DNA of 64,000 nt from Methylotenera oryzisoli (GCF_004661485.1 NZ_PQVH01000008.1:527311-591310); one strand, 5' to 3'; counted from the first letter of the stretch, positions 19,967 to 29,601 are shown. Translations and numbers: made by a program. Notes: generated by a model from the letters alone, not told the origin.

Positions 19967-22900
19967 CTAGAACTCTTCCCAATCACCTTCATCTTTAGGA
20001 GCTTGGCCAGATTTTCTAATCGCACTTTGTTGCTTCTGTGCACGTTGAGCAATCTGCTCATAAGGTTTTAGCGTTCTTAAATTATTAGTTTGTGCGGCAC
20101 CTCCGCTCAATTTAAAAGCACTCACGGTGTCCAGTAATGCCACGGCTTGGTCAACTAATGACTCCGCTGCGGCTGCGGCTTCTTCAACCAACGCTGCATT
20201 CTGCTGAGTGACTTCATCCATACTTGTCATTGCTGTGTTCACTTGGCTGATACCTGAGCTTTGCTCTACTGATGCTGCGGCAATTTCTCCCATGATGTTT
20301 GTCACGCGTTGGACTGATGTCACTATCTCTTGCATCGTAGCACCTGCATTTTCTACTTGTTTGGTACCTTCCGCGGTTTTATTAACTGAGTCGGTAATCA
20401 GCTCTTTAATTTCTTTCGCCGCGCTAGCTGAACGTTGGGCCAGACTTCTCACCTCTCCTGCAACGACTGCGAAGCCTCGCCCTTGTTCTCCTGCTCTAGC
20501 TGCTTCGACTGCTGCATTCAGCGCTAGGATGTTAGTTTGGAAAGCGATACCGTCAATCACGGAGATGATATCTTCAATCTTATGCGCACTTTGGTTGATG
20601 GCATTCATGGTATTCACCACTTGACCTACCACTTCTCCACCCTTGACGGCGACATCCGAGGCAACAGTGGCAAGTTGGTTGGCTTGTTTAGCACTTTCTG
20701 CGTTGTTTTTCACGGTCGCGGCAAGCTGTTCCATGCTGGCCGCAGTTTCTTCTAAGCTTGAGGCTTGCTGTTCGGTGCGACTTGATAGGTCTGTGTTGCC
20801 TGAGGAGATTTCGCCAGCAGCGGTGTTGATGGTTTCACCGGCTTCTTTGACTTGGATGATGACTTCTGTCATCTTGTCCATCAGGGCGTTGACTCCGTCA
20901 CACAGACTCGCGATAGGTCCTGTTTTGCCTGACAGCGGCACTCTGTTGCTCAGATCACCGATTTTTGCCTTTTCAATGACACTTTGTGTTTCTACTACGG
21001 CAGAACTAAGTGCGAGTGAATTTTGATGTTGCTCAGTAATATCTGTTGCATATTTCACCACTTTGAACGGCTTACCATTCATATCAAAGATAGGGTTATA
21101 GCTGGCCTGTAACCATATTTCTTTACCGCCTTTACCTACCCGTTTATATTGCCCCACATCAGCCTCACCTCTGGCCAATTTCTCCCACATCGCTTTGTAT
21201 TCAGCACTGTTTTGATGTGAGGTTTCCACAAACATACGATGATGGTTACCTACAATCTCTTTCTCGCTATAGCCTGTAACGCGACCAAAGTTGTCATTCA
21301 CAGCCGTAATTTTTCCGGTTAAATCAAACTCAATCACCCCTTGAATTTTGTCAATCGCAGCGATCTGGCCTGCGTTTTCAGCTGCTTGTAATTTTTGCTC
21401 TGTGATATCAATTGTGTAGTTGGCAATTTTTTGCAGTTTGCCATTCACATCATAAATGGGGTTATATGAAGCTTGAATCCAAACCTCCTTACCACTCTTT
21501 GCAATTCTTTTGTACTGCCCAGCATCACTATTGCCCTGTAACAAACTTGCCCACAAATTGCTATATGCAGTGCTTTTTGCGTAAACAGGATCTAGTACCA
21601 TGCTGACATGGCGCCCAATGAGTTCATGTTGGCTATAGCCCAACATATTCAGATAGACAGGATTCGCTTTTAAAACAGTGCCATCCAGTCCAATCTCTAT
21701 CACACCTTGTGAACGATTAATCGCCTCTACTTGGCCTTCAAAGTCAGCATTCTTTATTTTTTGTTCAGTAATATCTGTTGCATACTGCACTACTTTATAA
21801 GGCTTACCAGATGCAGATAAGATAGGGTTATAGGATGCTTGTATCCAAACTTCTTTATGATTTTTGCCAATACGTTTGAACTCGCCTGTGACAGCCTCTC
21901 CACGTAATAACTTCTGCCATAACTGTTGATTAGCATCACTATTAGATTCTGCTGCCTCAACATGCACATCGTGCTCTTTGCCCAACACTTCGTCGCGAGA
22001 AAAATCCAACATATTGAGATAAATGTCATTGATTGCAATCACATTCTCTTGCATATCAAACTCAATCACGCCGGTAGATTGACTAATAGCGGCTAACTGG
22101 CCTTCATACTGTGTAGATTGCTCTTTCACCGCATGCGCCAGTTCTTTTGCCTCGTTGACATTCACACTAAGCATAGTTTGAGTCACTTTTAATGCTCTCA
22201 ACACGCGACCTAGCTCGTTATTACCACTTGTGACAAACTCAGTATCTAATCTGTTTGATTTAATATTATCTAAGACTCTAAATATCACAGACAAAGGATT
22301 AGCTATCGAACGCATAATAAAGTATGCAAAACAAGCCAAAAACCCAACTGCAACAAACAAACTGGCAATTGTCCAATTGCGTGTTAATTTATAGCTTTCA
22401 ACTGAAGTGTCGTATTCCAACTTTGCATGCCCAGCTTGATACTGAATAAGCTCTACTAAAGCCGGATGTGCTACGTTATATAAATCTCTAGCTTTTGTTG
22501 AAAACAACTTTGCCTTTTCATAATCGTTAGCACGTAATGCATCAACAGCTGGAAGTAATGCCTCTTTTACAAATGCTCCTCGTGTTGCTACAAACTTATC
22601 CGCCAACACTTTTTCTTCATCAGTAATGTTCGTTGCCATGTACTTCTGCCACAACTCACTAATTGCAGCGATATTTTTTTCGATTGAGTCTGATGATTGA
22701 GCAGAAAACTGCTGATTCATTTCAAACGATGAAACACCATCATGTGCTTCATAAGTCACTTCACTGAGTGCTATTCGAAGAATTGTTCTATTCTCTAGCA
22801 TCATGTTAGAGATTTGACCTAAATCTTCAATAGGGACTAACCTGTCACTGTAAATCCTCATCATGCGCTGATTAGCGGCATCTAATTTATCAAGAGAAAC

Positions 22901-23461
22901 CCAAGCTTGCGCGATTAGCAACACAGCAGCTAACGTCACAATGCCCGCTAATCTTTGTGATAATTTAAAATCTAACAGTTTGTATTTAACTTTACTTAGT
23001 AAGTTGTTATTCATCACTTGGCCTTCATGAATAACAAGGTGCTGCGCTTTACCCTCTTTAAAAAGACGATACGCAGCATCAGCTTCATTGACTTGCTGAC
23101 GTGTAGGTTTCCTACGTGCTGAGAAATAACCAACAACTTGGCCATTTTCTAAAATTGGCGCAACATCCGCCTTTACCCAATAAAAATCTCCCTGCTTAGT
23201 ACGATTTTTAACCAAGCCACTCCAGGGCCTGCCAGCTTTTAAGTTATGCCAAAGGTCTGCAAATGCTTCAACGGGCATATCAGGGTGCCGAACAATATTG
23301 TGGCTTGAGCCAATTAATTCCTCCGCAGAAAAACCAGACGTCTTAATAAAATCCTGGTTGGCATACGTAATAATGCCCTTAAGATCTGTTTTGGTGAGCA
23401 TAAACTCATCATCCCCGAACAACACCTCATCATTTGTTACTGGCATATTGATTTTCATCAT
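19967..23461 (-). CDS. Methyl-accepting chemotaxis protein with four PAS domains
   Basis: A 1,164-residue receptor. An Aer-like PAS comes first (about 15-120; [20 protein letters not shown], then [13 protein letters not shown]). It is followed by TM1 (about 170-192), a periplasmic four-helix region, TM2 (about 373-395), HAMP, then three tandem PAS domains repeating every 122 residues, each ending with a WIQASYNPI or WLQASYNPI strand and a DITEQ end. The signalling domain has the hairpin tip [20 protein letters not shown] and [22 protein letters not shown]. The C-terminus DEGDWEEF has a WxxF-type pentapeptide like the E. coli NWETF tether for CheR/CheB. The N-terminal PAS suggests redox or oxygen sensing with FAD, which is inference. 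Confidence 0.93.
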   Translation of the reverse strand: MMKINMPVTNDEVLFGDDEFMLTKTDLKGIITYANQDFIKTSGFSAEELIGSSHNIVRHPDMPVEAFADLWHNLKAGRPWSGLVKNRTKQGDFYWVKADVAPILENGQVVGYFSARRKPTRQQVNEADAAYRLFKEGKAQHLVIHEGQVMNNNLLSKVKYKLLDFKLSQRLAGIVTLAAVLLIAQAWVSLDKLDAANQRMMRIYSDRLVPIEDLGQISNMMLENRTILRIALSEVTYEAHDGVSSFEMNQQFSAQSSDSIEKNIAAISELWQKYMATNITDEEKVLADKFVATRGAFVKEALLPAVDALRANDYEKAKLFSTKARDLYNVAHPALVELIQYQAGHAKLEYDTSVESYKLTRNWTIASLFVAVGFLACFAYFIMRSIANPLSVIFRVLDNIKSNRLDTEFVTSGNNELGRVLRALKVTQTMLSVNVNEAKELAHAVKEQSTQYEGQLAAISQSTGVIEFDMQENVIAINDIYLNMLDFSRDEVLGKEHDVHVEAAESNSDANQQLWQKLLRGEAVTGEFKRIGKNHKEVWIQASYNPILSASGKPYKVVQYATDITEQKIKNADFEGQVEAINRSQGVIEIGLDGTVLKANPVYLNMLGYSQHELIGRHVSMVLDPVYAKSTAYSNLWASLLQGNSDAGQYKRIAKSGKEVWIQASYNPIYDVNGKLQKIANYTIDITEQKLQAAENAGQIAAIDKIQGVIEFDLTGKITAVNDNFGRVTGYSEKEIVGNHHRMFVETSHQNSAEYKAMWEKLARGEADVGQYKRVGKGGKEIWLQASYNPIFDMNGKPFKVVKYATDITEQHQNSLALSSAVVETQSVIEKAKIGDLSNRVPLSGKTGPIASLCDGVNALMDKMTEVIIQVKEAGETINTAAGEISSGNTDLSSRTEQQASSLEETAASMEQLAATVKNNAESAKQANQLATVASDVAVKGGEVVGQVVNTMNAINQSAHKIEDIISVIDGIAFQTNILALNAAVEAARAGEQGRGFAVVAGEVRSLAQRSASAAKEIKELITDSVNKTAEGTKQVENAGATMQEIVTSVQRVTNIMGEIAAASVEQSSGISQVNTAMTSMDEVTQQNAALVEEAAAAAESLVDQAVALLDTVSAFKLSGGAAQTNNLRTLKPYEQIAQRAQKQQSAIRKSGQAPKDEGDWEEF

Positions 23462-23547
23462 TCTTCCCTTTGCTGTATTCTTATCATCAAACGTTCACTC
23501 AACGTTTAACTGTACAACACGCTCACCAATCTCATCATTGACCTAAA

Positions 23548-24090
23548 TTAAACTTCTACCTCATCGATTAAACCTATTTCTCGACTAGCCATTAATTGTT
23601 CAATGGCGACTAAAATCAGCATTCTTTCTTCATGTGCGGCAAGGCCAATAATGTATTTAGTATCAATCCCTGTATCTAATGCAGGCATAGGCTCTATTTG
23701 TGATGCTTTTAGTGCAACTACGTCTGAAACACCATCCACCACCACACCTACAGTGCGCCCATTTAAATTTAAAACAATCACCACCGTAAGTTCGCTGTAG
23801 TGCACCTCGCTCAATTTGAACTTAATACGTAAATCGACGATAGGAACAATCTTCCCCCGTAGGTTTACAACCCCTTTGATAAAACTTGGCGTGTTAGGAA
23901 TTTTGGTCACCACATCGTAACCACGTATCTCCTGTACATTCATAATCTGAATACCGTACTCTTCAACACCTAATAAAAAGGTTAGATACTCAAACGCATC
24001 TGGAGCAAGATCGATTGAAGGATGCTCATCAGATATCGGCATTGTCGATGTGATGCTATCTTCGCTACTCATCTCTTTACTCATATGCAT
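23548..24090 (-). CDS. cheW: Chemotaxis coupling protein CheW
   Basis: The protein consists of a CheW domain after a 30-residue acidic N-terminal tail. Visible elements are [23 protein letters not shown], the central [16 protein letters not shown] motif and [12 protein letters not shown]. CheW links receptors to the CheA kinase. It is the first gene of the operon, 86 nt before the receptor. The open frame reaches a TTG at 24099; I prefer ATG at 24090 (or 24084), as no strong ribosome site decides. There is no receiver domain, so it is CheW and not CheV. Confidence 0.93.
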   Translation of the reverse strand: MHMSKEMSSEDSITSTMPISDEHPSIDLAPDAFEYLTFLLGVEEYGIQIMNVQEIRGYDVVTKIPNTPSFIKGVVNLRGKIVPIVDLRIKFKLSEVHYSELTVVIVLNLNGRTVGVVVDGVSDVVALKASQIEPMPALDTGIDTKYIIGLAAHEERMLILVAIEQLMASREIGLIDEVEV

Positions 24091-24099
24091 TTTGTACAA

Positions 24100-24467
24100 A
24101 AAATATAAAAATTAAATTACGCAACTCACCATCAACTCTTTAATGAATCCATCATTAGATAAATAGTTTATTTAATACTAATTTATTAAATTTGATACCT
24201 AAATGATATTTTATTTTTTTAGATTTGTATACACAAATAGTAAAATAAATATACAAAATTGATTTTTAAGTAATAAAGCAATCATTAATTTGATAAATAT
24301 TTATAATATTTATTCTTAATTATCAAATATGTATTAAAATATTTGATAATAGCGGCAGGCTTGAATCAAAAAAAACCTGAACACATTCATGAGCACTCAG
24401 GTAGCATCATTTAGAATGAGCAGCCAACAATGTGTACCGTTTGAATAACCTTAATTAAAGTAAAAAT
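24100..24467. promoter_or_regulatory. AT-rich divergent region with perfect 12-bp inverted repeat
   Basis: This gap between cheW (minus) and the HTH-receiver gene (plus) has no gene. It holds a perfect inverted repeat, ATTATCAAATAT / ATATTTGATAAT with an 8-bp spacer (24319-24350), and another TTTGATAAATAT half-site at 24289-24300. The same TTTGATAA core occurs as a tandem repeat at 27469-27504. It is a candidate operator for the HTH-receiver protein encoded just downstream. Confidence 0.6.
24319..24350. promoter_or_regulatory. Candidate operator: 12-bp perfect inverted repeat
   Basis: ATTATCAAATAT (24319-24330) and ATATTTGATAAT (24339-24350) are exact reverse complements separated by 8 bp, about 118 bp before the start of the HTH-receiver gene. 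In a very AT-rich region some symmetry is expected by chance, so this is only a candidate. Confidence 0.5.
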
Positions 24468-25070
24468 ATGTCGATTAAAAAATCAGCGCTAAAAACACTT
24501 GATTTAATGACAACCAGCGATGTAGCCAAAGCCTTAGGGGTGACCGTACGCTCTGTACAGCTTTGGGTAGAGCAAGGTGCATTAGAAGGCTGGAAAACGC
24601 CGGGGGGGCATCGTCGAATAACCCGTGCATCGTTTGAAAAGTTCAACGCCAATATTGGCTCCACTGAAAACAAAGCCACAACTCGCTTGAATGTAGTCGT
24701 AGTCGAAGATAGCCTAGCAATGCAGAAACTTTATCGGATGACAATCGAATCTTGGCAACTGCCCATTGATGTGAAGTTTGTCTCAAACGGCTGTGAAGGC
24801 ATTATCTATGTCAGTCAGCACATGCCAGACTTGTTAATTACAGACCTAAAAATGCCAGAGATGGACGGTTTTGCGATGCTGAAATCACTACGTGATGTAG
24901 ATGATTTTTCAAAAATGGCGATTGTGGTGGTGACTGGCATGCAAGCGCAAGAAATTGAAGAAAAAGGCGGCTTACCAAAAGGAGTTAGACTATACGGCAA
25001 AAGCCCTGTACCATTTTGGGAAATGCGTGAGCTGATGCAAGGTTTAATAGATAGAAAATTAGAAGCATAG
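24468..25070 (+). CDS. MerR/excisionase-type HTH fused to a receiver domain
   Basis: The 200-residue protein starts with a winged HTH of the MerR/excisionase kind (TTSDVAKALGVTVRSVQLWV at 15-34, then the wing GWKTPGGHRRI at 41-51). It continues with a receiver domain: VVVVEDSLAMQ (acidic residues near 80-81), LLITDLKMPEMDG with Asp126, VVVTG and LYGKSP with Lys178. This order, DNA-binding first and receiver second, is the reverse of most response regulators. A histidine kinase follows 4 nt downstream and is its likely partner. It probably binds DNA and changes activity on phosphorylation. Target genes are unknown. Confidence 0.88.
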   Translation: MSIKKSALKTLDLMTTSDVAKALGVTVRSVQLWVEQGALEGWKTPGGHRRITRASFEKFNANIGSTENKATTRLNVVVVEDSLAMQKLYRMTIESWQLPIDVKFVSNGCEGIIYVSQHMPDLLITDLKMPEMDGFAMLKSLRDVDDFSKMAIVVVTGMQAQEIEEKGGLPKGVRLYGKSPVPFWEMRELMQGLIDRKLEA

Positions 25071-25074
25071 TCTT

Positions 25075-26130
25075 TTGAACAATCAAAAAACAATCCCAGC
25101 AGATATAGCCTCAATTATCGACAACTGCCCGTACGGCCTAGTAACGGTTAACGCTACTAGTTTAGTGAGTTATGCAAACGCCACATTTGCGAGAGTAATG
25201 GGAATTGAGCCCGACGCTATTATCAACACACCCAACCACGCCATGTGGCAAACACTGCTGAAACAATATTCAGTAGATGGCAACATGAAAACATATATTG
25301 GTGGCGTTTTAACACTCAGAGCAAAAAACTCTAATAAAGTGGTTAGGTTAAGTTGCCAATTACCCAAACAAAGCGAAACCAAACAAATACTCTATTTTCA
25401 GGACATTACAGCTGAGTCTGAAGTCGACAATATGAAAAGTGAGTTTTTATACTCAGCCACCCACGAACTACGCAACCCGATTGCAATTATCTTTGGTTTT
25501 TCTGACCTTCTATTAAATACAGAATTCAATCGTGATGCATCGATCGATATCTTGCAAACGATTCACGAGCAGGCAAAAGAACTGAACCACCTGACCAACG
25601 AACTACTCGACATTGCCAGGATTGAATCACGTAAAGGCAAGGACTTTGTGTTAGCTGAAGAAGCAATAGAAAATATACTACAAACAGTTCGTAAAGAGTG
25701 GTGCGCCAGAGTTGGTGAACACAGAATCACACTCAGCTTGCCTACACATATTCCTACTGTATTAATCGATAAAGACAAAATAAAACAAGCCATTACCAAC
25801 ATCATGAGTAATGCTTGCAAATACTCACCAGAAACTAGCGTGGTCTCAATTGAAGTCGTATTAGATAAAGCGCTCTCAGACAGCATGGTTGGTATTGTCA
25901 TCCGCGACGAGGGTTTTGGCATGTCATCAGAAGATATGAGTCATTTATTCGAGCGATTTTGGCGATCAGACAGATTCAGAAATCTCCCAGGCACAGGACT
26001 GGGCATGTCTATCGTTAAGGAAATCATTGAATACCATCAGGGCCTGATTGAGATTAACAGCGCAGTGAACAAAGGCACGACGGTGACATTATGGCTACCC
26101 ATCTATATTGATTTAGCTTCAATCGAGTAA
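25075..26130 (+). CDS. PAS-domain sensor histidine kinase, TTG start
   Basis: A 351-residue cytoplasmic kinase without membrane segments. An N-terminal PAS domain (about 10-112; IIDNCPYGLVTVNATSLVSY) precedes the dimerisation helix with the H-box FLYSATHELRNPIAIIFGFS (His130). The ATPase domain has the N-box IMSNACKYSP, G1 IRDEGFGM, the F-box HLFERFWRSD and G2 GTGLGMSIVKEII. The start is TTG at 25075, 4 nt after the HTH-receiver stop; no in-frame ATG lies before the PAS core. It forms a two-component pair with the upstream gene. The ligand of the PAS domain is unknown. Confidence 0.9.
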   Translation: MNNQKTIPADIASIIDNCPYGLVTVNATSLVSYANATFARVMGIEPDAIINTPNHAMWQTLLKQYSVDGNMKTYIGGVLTLRAKNSNKVVRLSCQLPKQSETKQILYFQDITAESEVDNMKSEFLYSATHELRNPIAIIFGFSDLLLNTEFNRDASIDILQTIHEQAKELNHLTNELLDIARIESRKGKDFVLAEEAIENILQTVRKEWCARVGEHRITLSLPTHIPTVLIDKDKIKQAITNIMSNACKYSPETSVVSIEVVLDKALSDSMVGIVIRDEGFGMSSEDMSHLFERFWRSDRFRNLPGTGLGMSIVKEIIEYHQGLIEINSAVNKGTTVTLWLPIYIDLASIE

Positions 26131-26174
26131 TCAACCCCATCCAAAACACGTTTAACACGAAGCGATATCAATTC

Positions 26175-27383
26175 TCAAATATCCAAGCTAGAAGCTATTT
26201 GATCTACCCAAATTAACGCCTCGTTCTGGCATGCCATAATCACCTCAATTGTTGTGCCTAGAACACTTGCATGCTTTTCAACATCAGCAAATTTAGCTAA
26301 CTCTAAAAATTCAACGAGTGCTAGCAAACTTCCTGCAACACCAGATCTGTTTAGCAAGGCGTCTCTGATTGAGGTTGCCAAACTCATTTTAGCAACAACA
26401 CTGTTCATCGAATCATTTAATAACACGTCTGCCAAAGAAAGCATTCCCGTCATAAATACTGCATCATGGTGCACTGTAGATCCATGATGATTACATTGCG
26501 TACTCATTAACTCCATCAATTTGGCACGCCATAGCGCTGTATACATCAGCATCGTTGGAACGTTTGCAGTATCTCTTTGGGTATAGAGCATTACTTGTAG
26601 CCAGCGAATCATTTGTCCGCGACCTAGTATCATAATGGCGTGTCTGATTGAACTTACCTCCCTGCCTGCGCCGATTGCTGCTGAGTTTACCATTCTAAGC
26701 ATCTGCACACTGAGTACAGGGTTTTCTCTAAAGAATCTCTCTAGGGCGGCATCACTTCCATCAGAATTGAGCTCTGCAATAACTTCAAGTATGACATGGA
26801 CGCTTAACGGTAATGACTTTGTAGCGTCAGGTCTGACATCAAGGTAATAATAGCCCTGATATAAGTTAACCCCAATATTTTCTGAACACTCTCTTTGTTC
26901 GAGACAATTCGTCTCTACTGCTATTAAATTTGCTGTTGAAGAGACTAAAACATCAGAAATACTCTGTAGGCCATGTTCAAGGTTTATTCTGACAAATTTT
27001 GCATAAGCCAATAATGGTAGACGCGGATCTTTATCAGCCCAGTCATCCAGCGCTAAGCTATATCCCATATCGGCTAATACAGAACATCGATTGATTAAAT
27101 CTTCAGAGACGACATCACAGCGCACCAAGGTCAGTACCACCTGAGTTTTAGGCAGTAAAGTCAGTGCATCAGCCATCAAAAACTGTTCGTCAACTTTGAC
27201 AAACACTTGATGATTAGCAAACAACCCAGCTGTTTCCAAGCATAAAAATGGGTGAAGTGCAGATATTACGCTTTCTGAAATATTATCAGTCGCATTTTCA
27301 CGCTTATCTACCACCAAGTCGATTCCTACTAGGTGACACTGCACATCAGTAATAGGCTGATAAGAAACCAATTTATTTTGCAT
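26175..27383 (-). CDS. EAL-HDOD signalling protein (degenerate EAL)
   Basis: The roughly 403-residue protein has a diverged EAL-like N-terminal half (LVSYQPITDVQCHLVGIDL through YYYLDVRP) and a HDOD domain in the C-terminal half (LERFFRENPVLSVQMLRMVN, then SIRHAIMILGRGQMIRWLQV). The EAL half lacks the catalytic E-x-L signature and metal ligands of c-di-GMP phosphodiesterases, which is usual for this YuxH-like class, so it is probably a protein- or nucleotide-binding module. The frame starts at 27389; the MQN Met at 27383 is an equally good start. It is divergent from the receiver-like gene at 27566 and faces the histidine kinase. Confidence 0.85.
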   Translation of the reverse strand: MQNKLVSYQPITDVQCHLVGIDLVVDKRENATDNISESVISALHPFLCLETAGLFANHQVFVKVDEQFLMADALTLLPKTQVVLTLVRCDVVSEDLINRCSVLADMGYSLALDDWADKDPRLPLLAYAKFVRINLEHGLQSISDVLVSSTANLIAVETNCLEQRECSENIGVNLYQGYYYLDVRPDATKSLPLSVHVILEVIAELNSDGSDAALERFFRENPVLSVQMLRMVNSAAIGAGREVSSIRHAIMILGRGQMIRWLQVMLYTQRDTANVPTMLMYTALWRAKLMELMSTQCNHHGSTVHHDAVFMTGMLSLADVLLNDSMNSVVAKMSLATSIRDALLNRSGVAGSLLALVEFLELAKFADVEKHASVLGTTIEVIMACQNEALIWVDQIASSLDI

Positions 27384-27468
27384 TATCATCCCTCTGCAAC
27401 AGACCCTTGCAACATCAGTGATGCCACAAGGTATTTAATTGGAACATACGATGAACAATTGTACACAT

Positions 27469-27504
27469 TTTTTGATAAATATGATATTTTTGATAAATAC
27501 GATA
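27469..27504. repeat. Tandem 18-bp repeat in divergent promoter
   Basis: TTTTTGATAAATATGATA (27469-27486) is followed directly by the same unit with one change, T to C (27487-27504). The repeats lie between the divergent EAL-HDOD and receiver-like genes and contain the TTTGATAAATA core seen upstream of the HTH-receiver gene, so they may be tandem binding sites. Confidence 0.6.
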
Positions 27505-27565
27505 ACCAATGTAATAATATAGAAAATATTAAATACAACAATCAGTGCTTGAATGGAGAAAATCA

Positions 27566-27958
27566 ATGGAAAGAATGTTAATTATTGACGATGAATATGA
27601 ACTATTGAATAGCCTACAACTAGCTTTTGGATACGATGAATACAAAATTTCGCAAGCCAAAAACGAACAACAAGCGATTGATATGGCAGAGGCTGTGCAG
27701 CCTGAGATTATTATCATGAACATGCCAGGGCAAACGAATGATGGCATAAAAGCCTTCAGAAAACTAAAAGAGATTCCTCAACTACGTAACAGCAACATCA
27801 TCGTACTCTCTGCACAGTCACAGCATGATGCTATCTTGAAGGAAATTAACGACAATACAACCTACTTTATACCCAAGCCATTTCGCCAAGAAGATTTAAC
27901 AACAGCGTTAAGTGGAATACGCACAAAGCGGCTACAAAGCAATCAAGTAAGAAACTAA
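27566..27958 (+). CDS. Receiver-like protein with Asn in place of the phospho-acceptor Asp
   Basis: A 130-residue receiver fold. The acidic pair (IIDDEYELL, Asp8 and Asp9) and the Lys motif (YFIPKPFRQED) are kept, but the strand that normally ends in the phospho-acceptor reads PEIIIMNMPGQTNDG, so the Asp is Asn52. A switch Ser replaces Thr (IIVLSAQS). It is therefore probably not phosphorylated in the usual way. ATG at 27566 is chosen because GGAG lies 7 nt upstream; the longer frame from GTG 27545 lacks a ribosome site. It is close to the HTH-receiver/kinase pair and may be part of the same circuit. Confidence 0.82.
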   Translation: MERMLIIDDEYELLNSLQLAFGYDEYKISQAKNEQQAIDMAEAVQPEIIIMNMPGQTNDGIKAFRKLKEIPQLRNSNIIVLSAQSQHDAILKEINDNTTYFIPKPFRQEDLTTALSGIRTKRLQSNQVRN

Positions 27959-28041
27959 CGATTGAGATATTTAAATCAGTAAGCTATTAGTATATAAAAG
28001 TATTGAAAGCTGAGGCTTCCAAACTAATAGCATTACGATTT

Positions 28042-28857
28042 CTATTTAATGGCACTAAACAACATGACTATCGCAGTCAATAAGCTGATGAGTCCAAATG
28101 CTAGTCTGGACTGAGTTATGGGGATGATAGATGTCATTTTCTTTCCAAGCAAACTTCCAATAAAGGTTGCAAATACAAAGGGCAGTGCTAACTGCCATTG
28201 AATTGTAGAATAGATAATATAAGTCGTTAGCCCTGCAAGTGATACCAAAGCCGTCATCGCTAGAGAAGTAGCAACCACCATGCGATACTCAAGGTTACTC
28301 ACTTTTTGTAGGGCAGGCATGACAATAAAACCGCCTCCAACACCCAATAACCCTGATAAAAAACCGGCAATCGTTCCAGTAAGTAATAATTTTCTTGTAC
28401 AGGATGCCGTCCAAAACAACTTGGCGTTAACAGGGTTCACCTCACATGGCATAGCTCTATCCTGATACAAACTATCTTGCATGAGTGTCGTTTTTCTTGT
28501 ACTAAGTAGTGCCTGTATACCTACGAAAAAAAGTAGTGCCACAAACAATAGCTGCAACCAAAGTGCCGTCAGTTGGTGTGCAACGTAGACACCAACAGGC
28601 GCCATTATCACGCCCATTACAGCTAAAAGTGTTGCGGCTTTATACCTCACAACACCTTGATTCAAGCCGATAACTACAGCAGCACTTGCCGCGACAAAAA
28701 TTGCTAATAATGCGATAGGCACAGCTTCTTTTAAGGGTATATTCATTGTGAACATCAACACTGGCAATGAGAGTATGGCACCACCAGCCCCTGTGACAGA
28801 CATCACAAAGCCAATGGCTAAACCTGCCAATATCGGGACTAAATTAAGGTCTACCAT
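28042..28857 (-). CDS. TauE/SafE-family sulfur anion exporter
   Basis: A 271-residue membrane protein with about eight hydrophobic segments and the family's two repeated motifs: GFVMSVTGAGGAILSLPVL near the N-terminus and GFLSGLLGVGGGFIVMPAL near residue 170. TauE/SafE proteins move sulfite or other sulfur compounds across the inner membrane. It starts 14 nt inside the end of the DUF442 gene in the bigR-type operon, so it probably exports sulfite formed by the nearby persulfide dioxygenase. Confidence 0.9.
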   Translation of the reverse strand: MVDLNLVPILAGLAIGFVMSVTGAGGAILSLPVLMFTMNIPLKEAVPIALLAIFVAASAAVVIGLNQGVVRYKAATLLAVMGVIMAPVGVYVAHQLTALWLQLLFVALLFFVGIQALLSTRKTTLMQDSLYQDRAMPCEVNPVNAKLFWTASCTRKLLLTGTIAGFLSGLLGVGGGFIVMPALQKVSNLEYRMVVATSLAMTALVSLAGLTTYIIYSTIQWQLALPFVFATFIGSLLGKKMTSIIPITQSRLAFGLISLLTAIVMLFSAIK

Positions 28858-29197
28858 TATTTTCTAATGCAAGTTTACACATTGTCATTGCACGATTTCC
28901 TGTTTTACAGAATCCTAATATTGGTTTAGGTGCATTAGCGTAAACCTCACTAAACAATGCTACCTGATGCGGTTCTATCTGATTTGGAATGACAGGAATG
29001 TGGACATAAGTCATGCCGTTACTCAGTGCTGCAGCTTCTAGCACTTCACTTCTTGGTTGCTGAGATCCACCCTCATCATCAGGTCGATGATTGATGATTG
29101 TTTTAAACCCCAAACTGACTATTTCAGAAAAATCACCAACCTCTATTTGGCTGGTGTAACTAAAATACTGATTTAATAGATGCACTTGCATTGTCAT
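28844..29197 (-). CDS. DUF442 phosphatase/sulfurtransferase-like protein (N-terminal half of Blh type)
   Basis: The 117-residue protein has the DUF442 (TIGR01244) fold. It shows INHRPDDEGGSQQ and the loop FCKTGNRA with Cys97 and Arg102 in the C-x5-R arrangement of tyrosine-phosphatase-like folds; in this family it probably acts as a sulfurtransferase. In the Blh protein of Xylella this domain is fused to a persulfide dioxygenase domain. Here the two are separate genes on opposite strands. GGAG lies 6 nt before the ATG at 29197. It is in an operon with the ArsR regulator (upstream) and TauE (overlapping). Confidence 0.85.
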   Translation of the reverse strand: MTMQVHLLNQYFSYTSQIEVGDFSEIVSLGFKTIINHRPDDEGGSQQPRSEVLEAAALSNGMTYVHIPVIPNQIEPHQVALFSEVYANAPKPILGFCKTGNRAMTMCKLALENNGRP

Positions 29198-29198
29198 T

Positions 29199-29519
29199 TC
29201 ACTCTCCTGATTTCATACAAATTTCTTGATACAGCACATTCATAATTGCTAACGCCGAAGTATTAGATATCGCATAGTAAATACTCTTACCTTCTCGGCG
29301 CGTACTCACTAGCGCTGCTTTTCTGAGCACAGTCAATTGCTGCGACAGTGTTGGTTGCTTAATGCCAAGAATTTCTTCTAGCTCACCCACTGACTTCTCA
29401 CCTTGTGATAACTGGCACAAAAGCATCAGGCGATCACTGTTTGCCATCACCTTTAACAGATCCGTTGCAATTGCTGCAGAGGCTCTTAGTTGCTCAAAAT
29501 TAACTTCTGTATTGTTCAT
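29199..29519 (-). CDS. bigR: ArsR-family repressor, BigR/SqrR-like sulfide/persulfide sensor
   Basis: The 106-residue protein is a winged-HTH ArsR regulator with LKVMANSDRLMLLCQLSQGE, then the recognition helix KQPTLSQQLTVLRKAALVS and the wing REGKSIYYAIS. Cys35 and Cys101 occupy the positions of the two redox-active cysteines of BigR/YgaV/SqrR, which form a disulfide or polysulfide link with persulfides and release DNA. I choose ATG 29519; an upstream GTG (29528) would add three residues. It is divergent from the persulfide dioxygenase gene, and a perfect inverted repeat lies in between. Confidence 0.88.
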   Translation of the reverse strand: MNNTEVNFEQLRASAAIATDLLKVMANSDRLMLLCQLSQGEKSVGELEEILGIKQPTLSQQLTVLRKAALVSTRREGKSIYYAISNTSALAIMNVLYQEICMKSGE

Positions 29520-29540
29520 TACATACACTTTATTTATAGA

Positions 29541-29562
29541 TATTATATTTAATTATATAATA
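29541..29562. promoter_or_regulatory. Candidate BigR-type operator
   Basis: TATTATAT (29541-29548) and ATATAATA (29555-29562) form a perfect 8-bp inverted repeat with a 6-bp spacer, midway between the divergent repressor and dioxygenase genes. BigR proteins bind AT-rich palindromes in this same position, so the repressor probably controls both operons here. Confidence 0.65.
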
Positions 29563-29601
29563 TTAAGTTACAATATCACAACTACTTTTGAAAGGACTAT
29601 C

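Noticed and set aside
29362..29601. An 80-codon N-terminal extension of the persulfide dioxygenase
   Set aside because: It is antisense to the ArsR-type repressor; ATG 29602 has a ribosome site and starts the conserved domain.
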